Shown piece after piece: positions 1 through 6,254 of a DNA stretch of 6,254 nt (position 1 is its first letter; every line of letters starts with the position of its first letter). The translations under genes were made by a program, and so were the position numbers. The stretch comes from Stenotrophomonas sp. (lineage in GTDB: Bacteria > Pseudomonadota > Gammaproteobacteria > Xanthomonadales > Xanthomonadaceae): positions 1 through 6,254 of the forward strand of contig DMZT01000139.1 in assembly GCA_003484865.1 (NCBI GenBank), written 5' to 3'. The notes below the pieces were generated by a model. The model did not search any database and was not told where the DNA came from. It worked only from the letters and a program-made list of their open reading frames with translations.

Positions 1-1021
1 CAAAGTGCTCTCGCCCGGCTGGGCGGTGATGCTCGCCGCGTTCATGAACTTGATCGGCGCGCTGACCGGCACCGCCGTCGCGCTGACCATCGCTTCGGGC
101 CTGCTCAACACCAACGTGGTCGATGTGACCCCGCAGGTGATCCTGTGCGCGCTGCTGGGCGGCATCATCTGGAACCTGATCACGTGGTGGAAGGGGCTGC
201 CGTCCTCGTCCTCGCACGCCCTGATCGGCGGCCTGTGCGGCGCCGGCCTGGCCGCTGCCCACAACAACTGGGATGCCCTGATCTGGTCCGAGCGCATCGG
301 CACCTGGGCCCAGAACAAGGGCCTGCTGTGGAAGGTGTTCCTGCCGATGATCACCTCGCCGATCGCCGGCTTCCTGCTCGGCATCGCGGTGATGCTGCTG
401 CTGTGGGGCATGATCGCGGGCATGGCGAAGATCGGTGGCTTCCTGGGCCGTCTGGCCCGGCCGCGCATCGTCAATGCGTTCTTCGGCAAGGCGCAGATCG
501 TGTCGGCGGCCTACATGGGCTTCGCCCACGGCCACAACGATGCGCAGAAGACCATGGGCATCATCGCCATGACCCTGATCGGCGCCGAGGCAACCGGTGC
601 GCTGAACGACCTGCCGTCCTGGCTGGCGTTCATGCACCCGGATGCAACCGCCGGTGACGGCATCGCGATGTGGATCGTGCTGACCTGCGCCGTGGTGATG
701 GCCGCCGGTACTGCCTCGGGCGGCTGGAAGATCATCAAGACCCTGGGCCACAAGATGGTCAAGCTGCACCCGATCCACGGCTTCGCCGCGGAAACGAGCT
801 CGGCCACGATCCTGACCGTGGCGGCGCACTTCGGCATGCCGGTCTCGACCACCCACAGCATCTCCACCGCGATCATGGGCGTGGGCTTCGCCAAGAACCC
901 GCGTTCGCTGCGCTTCGGCGTGATCGAGCGCATCGTGTGGGCGTGGATCCTGACGATCCCGGCCGCCGGCGGCTGTGCGTACCTGATCCTGCGTCTGTTC
1001 GAGCTGTTCGGCTGGGCCTGA
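1..1021 (+). CDS. pit: Pit-family low-affinity inorganic phosphate transporter, 5'-truncated
   Basis: This is an integral inner-membrane permease that imports inorganic phosphate, in known relatives as a metal-phosphate complex driven by the proton gradient. The reading frame is already open at base 2 (a Lys codon, then GTG), so the start and the first family motif lie outside the window and the GTG at 5 is not the start. About 339 residues are visible. Numbering from the GTG codon, LPSSSSHALIGG (from about 65) and GMPVSTTHSIST (from about 277) are the paired halves of the internal duplication. GHNDAQK (176-182) is the second Pit signature. Several hydrophobic segments span about 7-32, 40-60, 110-140, 218-240, 268-300 and 312-335. 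The length suits the shorter bacterial Pit proteins of roughly 370 residues rather than the larger E. coli PitA. A hairpin terminator follows the TGA stop. A DUF47/PhoU-like partner often precedes such genes but would be outside this window. Confidence 0.95.
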   Translation, partial: KVLSPGWAVMLAAFMNLIGALTGTAVALTIASGLLNTNVVDVTPQVILCALLGGIIWNLITWWKGLPSSSSHALIGGLCGAGLAAAHNNWDALIWSERIGTWAQNKGLLWKVFLPMITSPIAGFLLGIAVMLLLWGMIAGMAKIGGFLGRLARPRIVNAFFGKAQIVSAAYMGFAHGHNDAQKTMGIIAMTLIGAEATGALNDLPSWLAFMHPDATAGDGIAMWIVLTCAVVMAAGTASGGWKIIKTLGHKMVKLHPIHGFAAETSSATILTVAAHFGMPVSTTHSISTAIMGVGFAKNPRSLRFGVIERIVWAWILTIPAAGGCAYLILRLFELFGWA

Positions 1022-1044
1022 TCGGTCAGCACGGTTGAACATCG

Positions 1045-1071
1045 AAAAGCCCGCCGGAAGGCGGGCTTTTT
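1045..1071. terminator. Intrinsic terminator shared by pit and the convergent acetyltransferase gene
   Basis: A perfect GCCCGCC/GGCGGGC stem (1049-1055 and 1060-1066) is closed by a GGAA tetraloop, with AAAA before it and TTTTT after it. It lies 23 bp after the pit stop and 55 bp beyond the end of the opposite-strand gene. The A-run on one side and the T-run on the other should let it stop transcription from both directions. Confidence 0.88.
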
Positions 1072-1126
1072 CGTGGGGCACCGCGGATGCAGAGGCCGGA
1101 ATGGCCGGGGGTGTTTCGTGCGACGG

Positions 1127-1699
1127 TCACCCCGACACTGCGCTGCCTGGCCTCTGCCACTCCCGTGCCAGCAACCCATACACCGCCGAATCCGATACTT
1201 CGCCGGCGACCCGCCAGCGCTCCCGCAGCAGTCCCTCGCGCTGGAAGCCGAGCCGCGCCAGGACCTTCGCCGAGGGCACGTTGCGCGGATCAATCTCCGC
1301 TTCCAGGCGACGCAGGCGCAGCACATCGAACAGATACGCCACGAACCGTGACAGCGCCTCGTGCATGTAGCCCTTGCCCTGCGCCGACGGCGCCAGGTGA
1401 TACCCGATCTCCGCACGCCGGGACGTCTCGTCGATCGCGAACACCACCACGATCCCCAGCAGCGGCCCGTCCACACGCTCCCGGATTGCCAGCTTCAACT
1501 GCGTGCCCGCATCGAGCGCGGCCAGATCGTCGAGGATCTGCACATAGGCCTGCTTGAGGTCGGTCCACGCCGGATGGTTCCAGTAGCGCATGCCGGCACG
1601 GTCGGACTGGATTGCGAACATCGCCTGCGCGTCCGTCGCGCCGATCGGGGTCAGCACCAGGCGCGCGCTCTCCAGTTGCAGGGCGGGATCGAACGGCAT
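1127..1699 (-). CDS. GNAT-family N-acetyltransferase, RimJ/RimL-like
   Basis: The predicted 190-residue cytoplasmic enzyme should transfer an acetyl group from acetyl-CoA to an amine. The substrate cannot be read from the sequence. The layout is that of the RimJ/RimL-type group (Acetyltransf_3): an N-terminal ESARLVLTPI strand at about 10-19, then an EIGYHLAP strand (97-104) leading into the acetyl-CoA loop SAQGKGYMHEAL (105-116). The C-terminal NVPSAKVLARLGFQREG motif (140-156) is typical of this group, which includes ribosomal-protein, antibiotic and amino-acid acetyltransferases. The ATG start is supported by GGAG seven bases upstream. The gene lies 41 bp downstream of another acetyltransferase with no hairpin between, so the two are probably co-transcribed. 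Base composition matches its neighbours. The family call is firm; the substrate is unknown. Confidence 0.9.
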   Translation of the reverse strand: MPFDPALQLESARLVLTPIGATDAQAMFAIQSDRAGMRYWNHPAWTDLKQAYVQILDDLAALDAGTQLKLAIRERVDGPLLGIVVVFAIDETSRRAEIGYHLAPSAQGKGYMHEALSRFVAYLFDVLRLRRLEAEIDPRNVPSAKVLARLGFQREGLLRERWRVAGEVSDSAVYGLLAREWQRPGSAVSG

Positions 1700-1740
1700 G
1701 ACTGAACTCCGGGGATGTAGTGCGCTGCCGTGATGATGGG

Positions 1741-2184
1741 TCAGTGAGGGGCCAGGCGCATGTGCAGCAGTGGGTAGGGCTGGCCCTGTCCGTCCAGCGC
1801 TGAGCGACCGGTCACCACGAACCCTTGGTGTTGATAAAAGCCGACCGCCTGGTGATTTTGTTCGTTGACGTCCAGCGCATCGGCACCGAGTACCTCGATG
1901 GCATGGCGCAGCAATGCCTTGCCGATTCCGGTGCCCCTCGCGCGCGGCTCGATGAACAGCATTTCGATCCGATCATCGGCGACGCCGACGAAGCCCTGAA
2001 TGACGCCATCGGCATCCTTGCATACGCGCAACGTCACGGCTGGCAGGTACTGCTGACGGATGAGCGGACGCAGTGCGTGGATCGCCGCCTCCGGCAGGAA
2101 GCCGTGCGTAGCGCGTACCGAGGCTTTCCAGACGACGGTGATGCGGTCGTGATCGGTGGTCAGCGCAGGCTGGATATCGTACAT
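1741..2184 (-). CDS. GNAT-family N-acetyltransferase, YjaB-type
   Basis: This 147-residue protein is the length of E. coli YjaB and resembles it along most of its sequence as I recall it. Shared blocks are VRATHGFL (23-30), MLFIEPRARGTGIGKALL (75-92; acetyl-CoA-binding loop RGTGIG at 83-88), DVNEQNHQAVGFYQHQGF (105-122) and TGRSALDGQGQPYPLL (125-140). Tyr117 occupies the usual GNAT general-acid position. YjaB is an acetyl-CoA-binding enzyme whose physiological substrate is not established, so none is assigned here. The start is the ATG at 2184, because AGGA lies eight bases upstream of it. A GTG at 2220 would add 12 residues unlike the family. The gene is first in a probable two-gene unit with the next acetyltransferase and is separated from parE by a terminator. 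Overall GC is near that of parE, so there is no sign of recent transfer. Confidence 0.9.
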   Translation of the reverse strand: MYDIQPALTTDHDRITVVWKASVRATHGFLPEAAIHALRPLIRQQYLPAVTLRVCKDADGVIQGFVGVADDRIEMLFIEPRARGTGIGKALLRHAIEVLGADALDVNEQNHQAVGFYQHQGFVVTGRSALDGQGQPYPLLHMRLAPH

Positions 2185-2192
2185 GCGGGACG

Positions 2193-2196
2193 TCCT
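2193..2196 (-). promoter_or_regulatory. Ribosome binding site fixing the YjaB-type start
   Basis: AGGA on the minus strand sits eight bases before the ATG at 2184. The competing in-frame GTG at 2220 lacks such a site, and this SD would lie inside the extended reading frame, so the ATG is chosen. Confidence 0.6.
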
Positions 2197-2212
2197 GATG
2201 CAGGTTGCCCCG

Positions 2213-2218
2213 ATTATC
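2213..2218 (-). promoter_or_regulatory. Possible -10 element for the acetyltransferase pair
   Basis: The minus strand reads GATAAT, one base from the TATAAT consensus. It lies between the parE terminator and the YjaB-type start and would give a leader of about 20 bases. No convincing -35 hexamer lies 16-18 bases upstream, so this rests on position and one hexamer only. Confidence 0.28.
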
Positions 2219-2244
2219 ACCGCTAGTGCGCGGCGTCGCCCAGG

Positions 2245-2271
2245 AAAAAACCCGCCGGAAGGCGGGTTTTT
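2245..2271 (-). terminator. Intrinsic terminator of parE
   Basis: A perfect 11-bp inverted repeat (2246-2256 and 2261-2271) has a CCCGCC/GGCGGG core, a four-base loop and A/T runs on both sides. Read on the minus strand it starts about 20 bases after the parE stop and ends in a run of six T. Its core CCCGCCGGAAGGCGGG is identical to that of the terminator after pit. Confidence 0.88.
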
Positions 2272-2291
2272 CCAGTGTCACAACCGGTCGA

Positions 2292-4181
2292 TCAGACTTC
2301 CAGCGAGGCCAGATCGCCCTTCTTCTCCAGCCAGCCCTTGCGGTCGCTGGCGCGCTTCTTGGCCAGCAGCATGTCCATCAGCGAATGGGTCTGCTCGCCG
2401 TCATCGATGGTCAGCTGTACCAGGCGGCGGGTATCGGGATGGATGGTGGACTCGCGCAGCTGCTGCGGGTTCATTTCACCCAGGCCCTTGAAGCGGGTCA
2501 CGCTGATCTGGCCCTTGATCTTCTCGCGCTCGATCTTGTCCAGCATCGTGCGCTTCTCTTCCTCGTCCAGGGCGTAGAACACCTGCTTGCCCACGTCGAC
2601 ACGGAACAGCGGCGGCATCGCCACGAACACGTGGCCGGCATCGACCAGCGCCGGGAAGTGCTTGAGGAACAGCGCGGTCAGCAGGGTCGCGATGTGCAGG
2701 CCGTCCGAGTCGGCGTCGGCCAGGATGACCACCTTGCCGTAGCGCAGGCCGGCGATGTCGTCCTTGCCCGGGTCGCAGCCTATCGCGATCGCCAGGTTGT
2801 GCACTTCTTCGGAGGCCAGCACGCTGCCCGAGGACACTTCCCAGGTGTTGAGGATCTTGCCGCGCAGCGGCAGGATCGCCTGGAAGTCCTTGTCGCGGGC
2901 CTGCTTGGCACTGCCGCCAGCGGAGTCGCCTTCGACCAGGAACAGCTCGGTGCGCGACAGGTCCTGGCTGATGCAGTCGGCCAGCTTGCCGGGCAGGGCG
3001 GGGCCCTGGGTGACCTTCTTGCGGGTCACCAGCTTCTCGGTCTTCAGACGCGCACTGGCGCGCTCGATGGCCAGCTGGGCGATCTGTTCGCCCAATGCGA
3101 CGTTCTGGTTCAGCAGCAGGCTGAAGGCATCATGCGCTGCGCCCTCGACGAAGCCTGCGGCCTGGCGCGAGGACAGGCGTTCCTTGGTCTGGCCGCTGAA
3201 CTGCGGATCGGTCATCTTCAGCGACAGCACGAACGACACGCGGTCCCAGACGTCTTCCGGGGCCAGCTTGACGCCACGTGGCAGCAGGTTGCGGAAGTCG
3301 CAGAACTCGCGCAGCGCCTCGGTCAGCCCGGTGCGAAGGCCGTTGGCGTGGGTGCCGTGCTGGGCGGTCGGGATCAGGTTGACGTAGCTTTCCTGGACCA
3401 GCTCGCCTTCGGGAATCCAGGCCAGGGCCCAGTCCACGATCTCGTTTTCTTTCTTCAGGTGGCCCACGAACAGGTCGGCCGGCAGCATCTCGCGCTCGCC
3501 GAGCTCGGCCTTGAGGTAATCGCTCAGGCCATCTTCGTAGTACCAGGTGTCCTGCTCGCCGGTGGCTTCATCGTGCAGCTTCACGGTCAGGCCGGGGCAC
3601 AGCACGGCCTTGGCGCGCAGCAGGTGGCGCAGCGCACGCAGGTTGTACTTGGGCGTATCGAAGTACTTCGGGTCGGCCCAGAAGCGCACGCGGGTACCGG
3701 TGTTCTTCTTGCCGACGCTGCCGACCACTTCCAGCGGGGTGGCGCGGTCGCCGTTGCGGAAGGTGATGCGGTGTTCGCTCCCCTCGCGCTTGATGTGCAC
3801 TTCGACCAGGGTGGACAACGCGTTGACCACGCTGACGCCCACGCCATGCAGGCCGCCGGAGAAGGTGTAGTTCTTGTTGTTGAACTTGCCGCCCGCGTGC
3901 AGGCGGGTCAGGATCAGTTCGACGCCGGGGATCTTCTCCTCGGGGTGGATGTCCACGGGCATGCCGCGGCCGTCATCGCTGACTTCGCAGCTGCCGTCCT
4001 TGAACAGCGTGACTTCGACCGTGTGGGCATGTCCGGCCAAGGCTTCGTCGACGGCATTGTCGATGACTTCCTGCGCCAGATGGTTCGGGCGCGCGGTGTC
4101 GGTGTACATGCCGGGGCGGCGCTTGACCGGGTCCAGGCCGGACAGGACTTCAATATCGGCGGCGTTATAGCGGGCGTTCAT
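2292..4181 (-). CDS. parE: DNA topoisomerase IV subunit B (ParE)
   Basis: ParE is the ATPase subunit of topoisomerase IV. With ParC it forms the heterotetramer that decatenates sister chromosomes and relaxes supercoils, and it is a target of quinolones and aminocoumarins. The complete 629-residue protein aligns throughout with E. coli ParE (630 aa). The GHKL ATPase domain shows the catalytic Glu38 and Asn42 in EVIDNAVDEA, DDGRGMP (69-75) and the lid GGLHGVG (109-115). The transducer domain includes the QTKERLSSRQ region. The TOPRIM domain has EGDSAGG (417-423) and metal-binding DADSDG (489-494). The end, MDMLLAKKRASDRKGWLEKKGD, is the usual ParE C-terminus, without the insertion seen in gammaproteobacterial GyrB. 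The start gives the family's usual N-terminus (YNAADIEVL), although the SD is weak (AAGACAG directly before ATG). The gene appears monocistronic, with its own terminator and a divergent upstream neighbour. I could not identify its promoter. Confidence 0.98.
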   Translation of the reverse strand: MNARYNAADIEVLSGLDPVKRRPGMYTDTARPNHLAQEVIDNAVDEALAGHAHTVEVTLFKDGSCEVSDDGRGMPVDIHPEEKIPGVELILTRLHAGGKFNNKNYTFSGGLHGVGVSVVNALSTLVEVHIKREGSEHRITFRNGDRATPLEVVGSVGKKNTGTRVRFWADPKYFDTPKYNLRALRHLLRAKAVLCPGLTVKLHDEATGEQDTWYYEDGLSDYLKAELGEREMLPADLFVGHLKKENEIVDWALAWIPEGELVQESYVNLIPTAQHGTHANGLRTGLTEALREFCDFRNLLPRGVKLAPEDVWDRVSFVLSLKMTDPQFSGQTKERLSSRQAAGFVEGAAHDAFSLLLNQNVALGEQIAQLAIERASARLKTEKLVTRKKVTQGPALPGKLADCISQDLSRTELFLVEGDSAGGSAKQARDKDFQAILPLRGKILNTWEVSSGSVLASEEVHNLAIAIGCDPGKDDIAGLRYGKVVILADADSDGLHIATLLTALFLKHFPALVDAGHVFVAMPPLFRVDVGKQVFYALDEEEKRTMLDKIEREKIKGQISVTRFKGLGEMNPQQLRESTIHPDTRRLVQLTIDDGEQTHSLMDMLLAKKRASDRKGWLEKKGDLASLEV

Positions 4182-4332
4182 CTGTCTTCATAAAGCGCAA
4201 TGCGACGGCGAAGTTTGCGGTCTGGACGGGTTTTTTGCACGCCACACGTTCAGGGGGCGGCCGACCGGGGCGCGATAGACTGTGCTGGATGGGAAACCGG
4301 AGCCTCCGGCGCCCCATTCCATGCCATACCGC

Positions 4333-4338
4333 GAGGAG
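4333..4338 (+). promoter_or_regulatory. Strong ribosome binding site of the small exported-protein gene
   Basis: GAGGAG ends six bases before the ATG at 4345. This fixes the start there and rules out the in-frame GTG at 4282, which would put 21 non-conforming residues ahead of the signal peptide. Confidence 0.8.
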
Positions 4339-4344
4339 CACCCC

Positions 4345-4584
4345 ATGAAGAAGTTGCTGACCATCGTTGCCATCGCCGCCGCCGTCGTGGCCGTGCCCAT
4401 GGCACTGGCCCAGAACGCCGGACAGGGCCAGCCCACGCCGCAGCAGGGCGAACAGGCCGACAGGGCCCAGGCGGAAGCGGACGCCAAGGCCAAGCGCCGC
4501 GCCGCCGCCACGGCCGAAATGAAGGCCAAGGGCGAGCAGGCCCCGCAGAAGGAAGAGGAAGAAGAAGCGCGGAAGAAGCGATAA
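4345..4584 (+). CDS. Small exported protein of unknown function
   Basis: I do not recognise this 79-residue protein. It has a clear signal peptide: positive MKK, a hydrophobic core LLTIVAIAAAVVAVPM (4-19), and an ALA signal-peptidase I site with cleavage expected after Ala22. The mature part of about 57 residues has no cysteine and almost no hydrophobic or aromatic residues. It is rich in Gln, Ala, Lys, Arg and Glu, and ends in a five-Glu block followed by ARKKR. Such a chain is probably a single charged helix or disordered, in the periplasm. The coding end is a purine-rich GAA/AAG stretch (about 4549-4580). It is divergent from parE and followed by hairpins and a terminator, so it is probably transcribed alone. 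A weak -10-like TAGACT lies at 4276-4281, with no good -35. The SD, signal peptide and G/C third positions argue that it is real. Its function is open. Confidence 0.78.
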   Translation: MKKLLTIVAIAAAVVAVPMALAQNAGQGQPTPQQGEQADRAQAEADAKAKRRAAATAEMKAKGEQAPQKEEEEEARKKR

Positions 4585-4739
4585 GCGCTTCGCGCTGACG
4601 CTTCCCCACGGTTTGCGCGGTAAACCGTGGGCCCCGCTCACCCTGTCTTCCACATCCCCGCGCCTGTCGGCGCGCCCCCTTGAACGCCAAGGGGGCTCTC
4701 CACGAGAGAGACCTGGGAATCTGAAAAAGTACGCAACAT
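4584..4739 (+). other. Hairpin-rich intergenic segment (3' UTR or candidate small RNA)
   Basis: Five perfect inverted repeats follow one another between the small gene's stop and the terminator: AGCGC/GCGCT (4584-4588 and 4592-4596), CCCACGGTTT/AAACCGTGGG (4605-4614 and 4622-4631), CGCGCC/GGCGCG (4659-4664 and 4669-4674), GCCCCCTTG/CAAGGGGGC (4674-4682 and 4688-4696) and CTCTC/GAGAG (4696-4700 and 4704-4708). Adjacent members share a base, so not all could form at full length together. None is followed by a T-run, so they are not intrinsic terminators. No convincing internal promoter or Rfam family is recognised, and no protein gene is apparent here. Confidence 0.45.
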
Positions 4740-4772
4740 GAGCCCCGGTATCGCGCCGGGGCTCTTCTTTTT
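4740..4772 (+). terminator. Strong intrinsic terminator upstream of pyrG
   Basis: A 9-bp perfect stem GAGCCCCGG/CCGGGGCTC (4740-4748 and 4756-4764) with a seven-base loop is followed directly by TTCTTTTT. It would end transcription arriving from the small exported-protein gene or from an RNA encoded in the hairpin segment. It isolates these from the pyrG promoter, which starts about 24 bp further on. Confidence 0.9.
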
Positions 4773-4795
4773 ATGTGAAGACCGTCATCCGCCCC

Positions 4796-4824
4796 TTGGG
4801 CTGGAGGCCGTCAATCTGTAAACT
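4796..4824 (+). promoter_or_regulatory. Probable sigma-70 promoter of pyrG
   Basis: TTGGGC (4796-4801) and TAAACT (4819-4824) are separated by exactly 17 bp, with 3 of 6 and 4 of 6 consensus matches. Transcription would start near 4831, giving a pyrG leader of about 270 bases. It lies just after a strong terminator, so pyrG needs its own promoter about here. The match is moderate and was found by eye. Confidence 0.42.
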
Positions 4825-4834
4825 ATGGCTTTCC

Positions 4835-4839
4835 GGGAG
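4835..4839 (+). promoter_or_regulatory. SD-like GGGAG ahead of the candidate pyrG leader ORF
   Basis: GGGAG ends six bases before the GTG at 4846, which is optimal spacing. It lies within the first few bases of the transcript predicted from the promoter at 4796-4824. This is the main local evidence that the leader ORF could be translated. Confidence 0.4.
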
Positions 4840-4845
4840 TAGTGC

Positions 4846-6254
<1,409 letters not shown>

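Noticed and set aside
1035..1370. Plus-strand frame beginning in the terminator after pit, resembling a minus-strand frame starting at 2281
   Set aside because: The shared EKPA-RR-FSW peptide is only the translation of the two similar terminator hairpins, not a protein family.
511..1476. 321-residue open frame on the minus strand across the end of pit and the first GNAT gene
   Set aside because: It overlaps pit antisense, crosses the terminator and is out of frame with the GNAT gene on its own strand.
1718..1740. GTAG-containing stretch as a possible Stenotrophomonas SMAG/REP repeat
   Set aside because: It lacks the GC-rich stem-loop that should follow GTAG, and no second copy is present in the window.
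2182..2220. GTG at 2220 as start of the YjaB-type gene
   Set aside because: The ATG at 2184 has AGGA at eight bases, and the protein then has the same length as YjaB. The extra 12 residues have no support.
2205..4193. 662-residue open frame on the plus strand
   Set aside because: It lies entirely opposite parE and arises from GC-rich codon bias. It has no recognisable domain, while the minus strand encodes full-length ParE.
4282..4344. GTG at 4282 as start of the small exported protein
   Set aside because: It would bury the signal peptide behind 21 residues and ignore the strong GAGGAG site just before the ATG at 4345.
4182..4344. Promoters for parE and the small gene in the divergent intergenic region
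   Set aside because: I found only isolated weak hexamers (TAGACT at 4276-4281 on plus, CAAACT on minus) without a matching -35, so no promoter is called. A short CCGGA/TCCGG hairpin at 4297-4309 has no clear role.
4605..4631. 10-bp perfect hairpin as an intrinsic terminator of the small gene
   Set aside because: No T-run follows it (the next bases are C-rich), and the true terminator is at 4740-4772. It is kept as part of the structured segment.
4825..4842. Five-codon mini-ORF ATG...TAG next to the pyrG promoter
   Set aside because: Its ATG lies between the -10 element and the predicted transcript start, so it is probably not transcribed.

Overview
The window is ordinary chromosomal DNA of a high-GC gammaproteobacterium, most likely Stenotrophomonas or a close Xanthomonadaceae relative. 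This rests on roughly 65% GC, strong G/C preference at third codon positions, and ParE and PyrG proteins that follow the E. coli sequences closely. The genus is inferred, since no taxonomic marker gene is present. I see no mobile element, tRNA, rRNA or CRISPR array.

Layout. (1) 1-1021, plus strand: a Pit-family phosphate transporter cut at its 5' end. A hairpin terminator (1045-1071) follows and is shared with the convergent gene. (2) 1127-2184, minus strand: two GNAT N-acetyltransferase genes 41 bp apart, the upstream one a clear YjaB relative. (3) 2292-4181, minus strand: complete parE (topoisomerase IV subunit B) with its own terminator at 2245-2271. (4) 4182-4344: a divergent intergenic region. 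(5) 4345-4584, plus strand: a small exported protein of unknown function with an excellent ribosome binding site and a signal peptide. (6) 4584-4772: a chain of hairpins ending in a strong intrinsic terminator, either a structured 3' UTR or a small RNA. (7) 4796-5102: a probable pyrG promoter and a long C-tract-rich leader. It holds an 87-codon candidate ORF whose stop overlaps the pyrG start in ATGA. (8) 5103-6254, plus strand: pyrG (CTP synthase), running off the window just after the glutaminase cysteine.

The genes are mostly independent housekeeping units: phosphate uptake, chromosome decatenation and CTP synthesis. The two acetyltransferases probably share a transcript. The parts worth a second look are non-canonical: the pyrG leader (candidate coupled ORF and repeated in-frame TCC-CCC-Y blocks), the hairpin cluster before it (with mutually exclusive pairings), and the orphan 79-residue exported protein. 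No defence or novel enzymatic system is visible.
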